A stretch of 6,607 nucleotides of DNA from Clostridia bacterium (GTDB taxonomy: Bacteria; Bacillota_A; Clostridia; Oscillospirales; CAG-272), in assembly GCA_017395725.1 (NCBI GenBank), contig JAFQOB010000116.1:1-6607 (forward strand), read 5' to 3'. The position numbers were made by a program, and so were the translations under genes. Below the pieces are notes generated by a model. It made no database searches and was not told where the DNA came from. It saw only the letters and a program-made list of their open reading frames with translations. This document shows, one piece after another, positions 1 to 4,889 of the stretch (positions within the stretch are counted from its first letter, which is position 1; every line of letters begins with the position of its first letter).

Positions 1-729
1 AAATGTTGTCACGATATGGATATAATCGGTTGGCTCTTAGATAGAAAGTGTGTTAAACTTTCCTCGTTTGGAAGCTTGAATCACTTTAAGGCAGAAAAAG
101 CTCCGGAGGGGGCTGCAGCAAGATGCTTTGACTGTCCCGCCGAAGTAAGAGCAAAATGCCCATATGATTGTGAAAAATTCTATCTTGACGGACCTCGCGG
201 AATCAAGGCTGGGCAAGTCGGTTGGCCTCAGAAAGTTGTAAGCGTTGCTCCTAACGTTGAAAACGTAACCGAAGCTTTGAAAACGGGTAGATTTGGCAGA
301 TGTGTATACCACTGTGATAATGACGTTGTTGATAACCAGATTATTAATATGATTTATGAAGATGATATCACAGTAAACTTCACAATGTCTGCATTCAGCC
401 CCTCAATTCGAAGAACAATACGCATTAGAGGTGTATTTGGTGAAATTCTCGGTGATATGGAAGGACATACAATCACAGTTACTGAGTTTGGAAAGTCCCC
501 CGTTGTATACGATACGCAGACCAAAGAATCCAACAGAGGCGGACACGGCGGCGGTGATAGCGGTCTTATAGCAAGTATTGTCGATTTCTTTGCGTACAAC
601 AAAACAAGCAAGGCAGTTACATATATCGATAAGTCAATAGAAAGCCATTTTGTAGCTCTTGCTGCAGATTACTCTCGTCTTAACGGGGGCGAAGTTATTG
701 ATATGGAAGAATGGACAGATAGATTCTAA
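1..729 (+). CDS. Gfo/Idh/MocA-family oxidoreductase, C-terminal part (5' end outside the window)
   Basis: The reading frame is open from base 1 (first residues KCCHD) to the TAA at 727-729, giving 242 residues. Aligned with the complete paralog just downstream, the first visible residue matches its residue 188, so about 187 N-terminal residues, including the Rossmann NAD(P)-binding half, lie to the left of the window. The first internal ATG (base 16) falls in the middle of a conserved motif and is not the start. Visible landmarks are the HDMD motif that sits by the active site in this superfamily, RCxxCP and KCPY cysteine motifs, GRCVYxCDNDVVDNQ, a GGHGGGD glycine-rich loop, and a C-terminal SHFVALAADYSR helix. 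By hand count about 155 of 242 positions match the downstream paralog. Relatives oxidise or reduce sugars, inositols or related compounds with NAD(P); the substrate here cannot be read from sequence. No terminator separates it from the next gene, so the pair is probably cotranscribed. Confidence 0.9.
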   Translation, partial: KCCHDMDIIGWLLDRKCVKLSSFGSLNHFKAEKAPEGAAARCFDCPAEVRAKCPYDCEKFYLDGPRGIKAGQVGWPQKVVSVAPNVENVTEALKTGRFGRCVYHCDNDVVDNQIINMIYEDDITVNFTMSAFSPSIRRTIRIRGVFGEILGDMEGHTITVTEFGKSPVVYDTQTKESNRGGHGGGDSGLIASIVDFFAYNKTSKAVTYIDKSIESHFVALAADYSRLNGGEVIDMEEWTDRF

Positions 730-764
730 CTGTTGACCTCACCCAAAAATAACACCTATATTAT

Positions 765-771
765 GGAGGAG
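765..771 (+). promoter_or_regulatory. Ribosome binding site deciding the start of the second oxidoreductase
   Basis: GGAGGAG lies six bases before the ATG at 778. It selects that ATG over two in-frame upstream candidates: a TTG at 733, and an ATG at 763 that overlaps the Shine-Dalgarno itself. Starting at 778 also puts the Rossmann GTGARGR motif at residues 11-17, the usual distance from the N-terminus for this family. Confidence 0.85.
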
Positions 772-777
772 AATATA

Positions 778-2085
778 ATGAGTAAAATTATTACAGCATC
801 AATTATCGGTACAGGCGCAAGAGGAAGATTAGCTTATGGATCAAGATTGTTAAAATTTCCTGAGCAGATTAAAGTTGTTGCAGTTGCTGATATTGACCCT
901 ATTAAGCTAAATCTTTGCGGAGATGAGCACGGTATTCCGTCAGAAATGCGTTTTAACAGCGCGGAAGAGCTCTTGAAACAACCAAAATTATCAGATTTAC
1001 TATTTATTTGTAATCAGGACAGAGATCACTTTCACTCGGCAATTCCCGCCCTCGAAAAAGGATATGATATCATACTTGAAAAGCCTATTTCTCCTTCCCT
1101 TGAAGAGTGTAAAAAGATTGCTGAAAAGGCTGCAGAATGCGGTAGAAAAGTTCTTGTCTGCCATGTTCTCAGGTATACACCGTTCTACTCCAAGCTCAAA
1201 GAGCTTATTGACTCAAAAGTTATAGGCGATATAGTAACAGTTAACGCAGAAGAGGCTGTTGGATATTGGCATCAGGCTCACAGTTTCGTTCGTGGTAACT
1301 GGAGAAATTCAAACGAGACAAGTCCTATGATACTTGCAAAATGCTGTCACGATATGGATATTCTTCTTTGGCTTTTAGGCAAAAAATGTCTCAAAGTTTC
1401 TTCTTTTGGATCTCTTAAACATTTTAAACCCGAAAATGCCCCCGAGGGTTCTGCCGACCGTTGCTGTAATTGTCCTGAGGAAGTTAAGGCAAAATGTCCT
1501 TATGAGGTTAAAAAATTCTACATTGACGGTCCTATAGGTTTGAAGAACGGTTATTACGGTTGGCCGCGAAAAGTTGTTATGGGAAAAGACCCAACGATAG
1601 AAAATGTAACCGAAGCTTTGAAGACAGGACCTTACGGTAGATGTGTTTATAAGTGTGATAATGACGTTGTTGATAACCAGATAGTAAATATGCTGCTTGA
1701 AGATAACGTTACCGTTAACTTTACTATGTCAGCATTCTCGGCGGATACCGACAGGTCAATAAGAATCAGAGGAACTCACGGTGAAATTATTGGTAAGTGG
1801 GCATCTGATGAAATCAAATTGACAGTATTTGGCAAAGAACCTATAATATTTAATCCTCATAATTCGTCTAAAAAGGACGGAGCCGGTGATACAGGCGGAC
1901 ACGGCGGCGGTGATATTGGTCTTATAAAGAGCATTATTAATCTCTTTGGTAAAGGCGAAACATCACCCTCTGTTACATATATCGACAAATCAATAGAAAG
2001 CCATTTTGTAGCTCTTGCTGCAGAAAATTCAAGAGTAAACGGTGGTTCTGTTGTTGATATGAAAGAATGGACTGAAAAGTTCTAA
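778..2085 (+). CDS. Gfo/Idh/MocA-family NAD(P)-dependent oxidoreductase, complete
   Basis: This 435-residue protein is probably cytoplasmic, with no signal peptide or membrane segment. An N-terminal Rossmann fold begins with IIGTGARGR (residues 9-17). EKP at 101-103 carries the lysine (K102) that is typically catalytic or cofactor-contacting in the superfamily. KCCHDMD at 188-194 supplies the active-site His/Asp. The C-terminal half carries cysteines in a C-x2-C-x7-C pattern (C229, C232, C240), then C289 and C293 in the GRCVYKCDNDVVDNQ segment, and GGHGGGD at 373-379. Cys189, 190, 229, 232, 240, 289 and 293 are all shared with the paralog upstream, suggesting a structural or metal role; that is inference. 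I recall this cysteine and DNDVVD signature from uncharacterised oxidoreductases of Firmicutes and Actinobacteria, but I know of no assigned substrate. The gene begins 48 bases after its paralog and is followed by a terminator, so it is the last gene of its unit. Confidence 0.93.
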   Translation: MSKIITASIIGTGARGRLAYGSRLLKFPEQIKVVAVADIDPIKLNLCGDEHGIPSEMRFNSAEELLKQPKLSDLLFICNQDRDHFHSAIPALEKGYDIILEKPISPSLEECKKIAEKAAECGRKVLVCHVLRYTPFYSKLKELIDSKVIGDIVTVNAEEAVGYWHQAHSFVRGNWRNSNETSPMILAKCCHDMDILLWLLGKKCLKVSSFGSLKHFKPENAPEGSADRCCNCPEEVKAKCPYEVKKFYIDGPIGLKNGYYGWPRKVVMGKDPTIENVTEALKTGPYGRCVYKCDNDVVDNQIVNMLLEDNVTVNFTMSAFSADTDRSIRIRGTHGEIIGKWASDEIKLTVFGKEPIIFNPHNSSKKDGAGDTGGHGGGDIGLIKSIINLFGKGETSPSVTYIDKSIESHFVALAAENSRVNGGSVVDMKEWTEKF

Positions 2086-2093
2086 TAAAATTT

Positions 2094-2119
2094 AGCGGGG
2101 AATTGTCCCCGCTTTTTTT
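2094..2119 (+). terminator. Rho-independent terminator closing the oxidoreductase unit
   Basis: An eight-base-pair stem (AGCGGGGA at 2094-2101 with TCCCCGCT at 2106-2113) closes a four-base loop and runs directly into a seven-T tract (2113-2119). It starts nine bases after the stop codon of the second oxidoreductase. The GC-rich stem in an AT-rich background and the uninterrupted T tract make this a strong terminator. Confidence 0.93.
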
Positions 2120-2130
2120 GTTTATTTGTA

Positions 2131-2159
2131 TTGATTTATAGGTGTTTATGATATATAAT
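2131..2159 (+). promoter_or_regulatory. Sigma-A-type promoter of cysK
   Basis: TTGATT (2131-2136) and a perfect TATAAT (2154-2159) are separated by the optimal 17 bases. It sits just after the terminator of the preceding unit and 32 bases before the cysK ATG, implying a transcription start near 2166 and a leader of about 25 bases. That leader is too short for a T-box or a SAM riboswitch, so regulation, if any, would act on transcription initiation. Confidence 0.75.
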
Positions 2160-2176
2160 TTAGTTAAGTAAATTAT
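2155..2176 (+). promoter_or_regulatory. Palindrome over the cysK -10 box and start site, candidate operator
   Basis: ATAATTTA (2155-2162) and TAAATTAT (2169-2176) are perfect inverted half-sites around GTTAAG. Within that spacer TTAA is itself symmetric, so 20 of 22 positions are palindromic and only one G/G pair breaks the dyad. It covers five of the six -10 bases and the expected start, where a bound repressor would block RNA polymerase. In Bacillus subtilis cysK is repressed by the Rrf2-family regulator CymR; whether this site belongs to such a regulator is inference. AT-only palindromes also occur by chance in AT-rich intergenic DNA. Confidence 0.35.
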
Positions 2177-2191
2177 TTGGAGTACAAGTGT

Positions 2192-3121
2192 ATGGCGAAC
2201 ATAAAAAAGAATTTTACCGAACTTGTCGGTAATACACCCATTATAGAAGCTCAAAACTTCGTCAAGAGCGTTAATGCTAAGGCAAGAATACTTGCTAAAC
2301 TCGAAAATATGAATCCCGGCGGAAGTGCAAAAGACAGGGTAGCTCTTTCGATGATTGAAGACGCAGAAAATAAAGGTTTATTAACTGCCGGTTCCGTTAT
2401 TATTGAGCCTACGAGCGGTAATACGGGTATTGGTCTCGCCGCAGTTGCTGTAGCTAAGGGATATAAGCTTATACTCACTATGCCGGAAAGTATGTCAATT
2501 GAAAGACGTAAGCTTTTAAAGGCTTATGGTGCAGATATTGTATTAACAGAGGCATCACTCGGAATGGTGGGAGCTATAGAAAAAGCACAGGAGCTTTCGA
2601 AAAAATACCCGAACAGCTTTATTCCGGGACAATTTGATAATTATGCTAACCCCGATGCACACAGAAAAACGACCGGTCCTGAAATTTGGGAAGACACAGA
2701 CGGAAACGTGGATATATTTGTGGCGACAGTCGGCACAGGCGGAACACTTACCGGTGCAGGTGAATATCTTAAATCGAAGAACAGCAATATAAAAGTTATC
2801 GCCGTAGAGCCTGCATCTTCAAATCTATTGTCCGGTGGTAATGCCGCTCCCCATAAAATTCAGGGCATAGGTGCAAATTTTATACCAAAAGTACTTAATC
2901 AATCTTTATATGACGAAGTGATTTGTGTTGAAGATGATGATGCTTTTAAATACAGTAGATTATTCGCTAAGACCGAAGGCGTTCTTGTCGGAATATCAGC
3001 CGGAGCCGCATTATGTGCTGCAACAAAACTTTCGCTCCGTCCGGAAAACACAGGCAAAAATATTGTCGTTATTCTTACAGATACCGGAGAACGTTATTTA
3101 TCAACAGAATTGTTTGATTAA
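2192..3121 (+). CDS. cysK: Cysteine synthase A (O-acetylserine sulfhydrylase)
   Basis: This PLP enzyme replaces the acetyl group of O-acetylserine with sulfide to give cysteine and acetate, the last step of cysteine synthesis, in the cytoplasm. The product is 309 residues, a normal CysK length. Diagnostic motifs are NPGGSAKDR with the PLP-binding Lys47, the substrate loop EPTSGNTG (72-79), the phosphate-binding GTGGT (181-185), GIGA (225-228), GISAGA with Ser269 near the pyridine nitrogen, and TDTGERYLST near the C-terminus. The full-length match without a C-terminal regulatory domain favours CysK over cystathionine beta-synthase; CysM or a related O-phosphoserine-using enzyme cannot be fully excluded. 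The ATG at 2192 is chosen because GGAG (2179-2182) lies nine bases upstream and MANIKKNFTELVGNTP aligns with the usual CysK N-terminus; an in-frame TTG at 2177 overlaps that Shine-Dalgarno. The gene has its own promoter and terminator and no cysE partner in the window, so it looks monocistronic. Confidence 0.95.
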   Translation: MANIKKNFTELVGNTPIIEAQNFVKSVNAKARILAKLENMNPGGSAKDRVALSMIEDAENKGLLTAGSVIIEPTSGNTGIGLAAVAVAKGYKLILTMPESMSIERRKLLKAYGADIVLTEASLGMVGAIEKAQELSKKYPNSFIPGQFDNYANPDAHRKTTGPEIWEDTDGNVDIFVATVGTGGTLTGAGEYLKSKNSNIKVIAVEPASSNLLSGGNAAPHKIQGIGANFIPKVLNQSLYDEVICVEDDDAFKYSRLFAKTEGVLVGISAGAALCAATKLSLRPENTGKNIVVILTDTGERYLSTELFD

Positions 3122-3129
3122 TTTTTAAG

Positions 3130-3165
3130 AACTGACACTTGGAGATACACTTGTGTCAGTTTTTT
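3130..3165 (+). terminator. Rho-independent terminator after cysK
   Basis: A nine-base-pair perfect stem (AACTGACAC at 3130-3138 with GTGTCAGTT at 3153-3161) encloses a 14-base loop and continues into a run of six T (3160-3165). Upstream AAGA can extend pairing with the T tract. It starts eight bases after the cysK stop codon. Confidence 0.88.
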
Positions 3166-3184
3166 GTAAATTTACAAAATACTG

Positions 3185-3213
3185 TTTATACCTTGTCTGA
3201 GTTATTATATAAT
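3185..3213 (+). promoter_or_regulatory. Probable sigma-A-type promoter of the deoB operon
   Basis: A perfect TATAAT (3208-3213) lies 17 bases after TTTATA (3185-3190), a four-of-six match to the -35 consensus, in the gap between the cysK terminator and deoB. The expected start near 3220 gives a leader of about 24 bases before the ATG at 3244. The -10 box lies inside a perfect 12-base palindrome (3203-3214, TATTATATAATA), which may be chance in such AT-rich DNA. Confidence 0.6.
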
Positions 3214-3243
3214 AGTTGTACAGTCTTTTGCGTAGGTGATTTT

Positions 3244-4419
3244 ATGAAAAGAGTTTTTGTTATAGTGCTTGATAGTTTAGGGATAGGTGAACTTCCCGAC
3301 GCTGCCAAATATAATGACAGCGGAAGTAACACTTTGCGTTCATTGTATAATTCAGAAAAATTAAATATCCCAAATCTTTGCAGTTTAGGTCTATTTAATA
3401 TTGAGGGGAATGATTACTTTATGGCTGATATCAATCATAAGGCGATTGTTTCTCGTATGGCCGAAAAATCTAACGGCAAGGACACGACCGTTGGACATTG
3501 GGAGATTATGGGACTTGTTTCCGAAAAAACTTTTCCTACCTATCCCAATGGTTTTCCGGATGAAATTATAAACGAATTTGAACGTAAGACAGGAAAAAAA
3601 GTCCTATGTAATAAACCCTACTCCGGAACACAGGTTATTCTGGATTATGGCAAACAGCACGAAGAAACAGGAGAGCTTATTGTCTATACATCTTCTGACA
3701 GCGTTTTTCAGATAGCCGCACACGAATCTGTTGTGCCGATAAAGGAATTATATAAACACTGTGAAATCGCAAGAAATATGCTTGTTGGAGAACATGCTGT
3801 AGGTAGAGTAATAGCACGTCCTTTTGTTGGAGAATATCCTAATTACACAAGAACAGCAAATAGACATGATTTTTCTGTTACGCCACCAAACAAAACTGCT
3901 CTTGACTTTTTGAAGGATAGCGGTTTCGATGTTATTGCCGTTGGAAAAATCAATGATATTTTTGCGGGTAAGGGAATAACAAAAGCAATTCCTACTGTTT
4001 CTAATGACGACGGAATGAGCAAAACCTTAAAGCTTTGCGAAGAAAAATTTAACGGTCTTTGTTTTGTCAATTTAGTAGAGTTCGATTCTTTATATGGACA
4101 CAGAAACAACACAGATGGATACACAAATGCACTGAATGAATTTGATGCGTGGTTAGGTATCTTCCTTAGCAAATTAAAAACCGATGACATTTTAATAATA
4201 ACCGCAGATCACGGCTGTGACCCTGAAACCGAAAGCACAGACCATTCTCGAGAATATACACCTATGTTACTATACAGAAATAACATTAAACCTGTAAACC
4301 TTGGGACAAGAGATAGCTTTGCTGATATTGGAAAGACTGTTTTGGATATTTTTGATATTCAAAATGATATTGACGGTGTAAGTTTTGCTGAGGCGATTAA
4401 AAAGGTGGACAATGAGTAA
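3244..4419 (+). CDS. deoB: Phosphopentomutase
   Basis: DeoB interconverts ribose 1-phosphate with ribose 5-phosphate, and the deoxyribose equivalents, linking nucleoside phosphorolysis to the pentose phosphate pathway. It is a cytoplasmic Mn-dependent enzyme of the alkaline phosphatase superfamily. The 391 residues match the family length. Compared from memory with the Bacillus cereus enzyme, the metal ligands are all present: Asp10, Asp281, His286, Asp322, His323 and His334, in the motifs VLDSLGIGELPDA, VEFDSLYGHR, TADHG and TDHSREYTP. The phosphorylatable active-site threonine corresponds to Thr81 in GKDTTVGHWE. NKPYSGTQ, SSDSVFQIAAHE and GRVIARPF are further family blocks. The ATG at 3244 is chosen because AGGTGA (3234-3239) sits four bases upstream and MKRVFVIVLDSLG is the standard N-terminus; the open frame extends back to 3139 but that part overlaps the cysK terminator and promoter. 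It overlaps the next gene by eight bases. Confidence 0.96.
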   Translation: MKRVFVIVLDSLGIGELPDAAKYNDSGSNTLRSLYNSEKLNIPNLCSLGLFNIEGNDYFMADINHKAIVSRMAEKSNGKDTTVGHWEIMGLVSEKTFPTYPNGFPDEIINEFERKTGKKVLCNKPYSGTQVILDYGKQHEETGELIVYTSSDSVFQIAAHESVVPIKELYKHCEIARNMLVGEHAVGRVIARPFVGEYPNYTRTANRHDFSVTPPNKTALDFLKDSGFDVIAVGKINDIFAGKGITKAIPTVSNDDGMSKTLKLCEEKFNGLCFVNLVEFDSLYGHRNNTDGYTNALNEFDAWLGIFLSKLKTDDILIITADHGCDPETESTDHSREYTPMLLYRNNIKPVNLGTRDSFADIGKTVLDIFDIQNDIDGVSFAEAIKKVDNE

Positions 4420-4870
4420 AAAATTATTTATTAAAGTTGTATATATTTTATACTTGGTTGGAATTATTGCATTTATATTCAGCAATTCACTCCCAAGTAT
4501 AGAGGAGTCTGCAGAATCAAGCGGTAGATTGTTAGGTTTTATTAATGGAATTTTAGAAGCCTGTAAATTACCTATTATGACAAGTGACGTATTCATACGA
4601 AAAGCTGCTCATTTTGCTGAATTTTTTGTTCTCGGAGCTTCAGTATGCGGTTATTCTGTTTTTGATAAAAAGCTTGATGTTAATTATGCTATAAAATCAG
4701 TTCTGTTTTCGTGTTTGATCGCAATGTCCGACGAGACGATTCAATATTTTACAGGCAGAGGCTCTATGTTACTCGATGCTTGGTTAGACTTATTTGGTGC
4801 TGTTACCGGTATTGTTATTTGTTATTTTATTTTAAAAAAGAAACTAAAAAAAACATGGTACTTAAATTAG
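4412..4870 (+). CDS. VanZ-like family membrane protein
   Basis: This 152-residue integral membrane protein has about four predicted helices (roughly 6-24, 66-83, 95-113 and 125-142). Family landmarks are FSNS (23-26) after the first helix, RKAAHFAEF with Arg63, Lys64, His67 and Glu70, SDETIQYFTGR with Asp107, Glu108, Gln111 and Arg116, and the Asp122/Asp126 pair. This is a stand-alone VanZ-like domain. The founding VanZ of the Tn1546 vancomycin cluster gives low-level teicoplanin resistance, but most chromosomal relatives are uncharacterised and resistance should not be assumed here; no other van gene is visible. The start at 4412 lies inside the last codons of deoB, with AAGG of AAGGTGG (4402-4408) placed six bases upstream, so translation is probably coupled to deoB. 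The upstream in-frame ATG at 4385 would lengthen the overlap and lacks a better ribosome site. Confidence 0.88.
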   Translation: MSKKLFIKVVYILYLVGIIAFIFSNSLPSIEESAESSGRLLGFINGILEACKLPIMTSDVFIRKAAHFAEFFVLGASVCGYSVFDKKLDVNYAIKSVLFSCLIAMSDETIQYFTGRGSMLLDAWLDLFGAVTGIVICYFILKKKLKKTWYLN

Positions 4871-4875
4871 TAGGG

Positions 4876-4881
4876 AAGGGG
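4876..4881 (+). promoter_or_regulatory. Ribosome binding site for the GTG-started permease
   Basis: AAGGGG lies eight bases before GTG at 4890. The frame is closed by an in-frame TAA at 4863-4865 and no ATG or TTG lies between that stop and the GTG, so this site and GTG define the start of the last gene. The next in-frame ATG (codon 54) is beyond the first membrane helix. Confidence 0.75.
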
Positions 4882-4889
4882 TTAACGAA

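Noticed and set aside
737..770. CCTC (737-740) pairing with GAGG (767-770) to hide the ribosome site of the second oxidoreductase
   Set aside because: Only four base pairs across a 26-base loop, too weak to matter without further pairing.
733..777. N-terminal extension of the second oxidoreductase from TTG at 733
   Set aside because: The extra 15 residues look nothing like this family, the TTG has no ribosome site, and GGAGGAG is ideally placed for the ATG at 778.
2925..3128. Small open frame inside the 3' end of cysK
   Set aside because: It is a shifted-frame shadow of cysK coding sequence with no ribosome binding site or recognisable product.
3181..3224. ACTGT and ACAGT inverted repeat around the deoB promoter
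   Set aside because: Five-base arms 34 bases apart with no extension inward or outward are expected by chance.
3139..3243. N-terminal extension of deoB by 35 residues
   Set aside because: It would run through the cysK terminator and the predicted promoter, and known phosphopentomutases start close to the VLDSxGIGE motif.
4412..4870. VanZ as evidence of a glycopeptide-resistance cluster
   Set aside because: No vanHAX, vanY or vanRS-like gene is present; stand-alone VanZ-like proteins are common on Firmicutes chromosomes.
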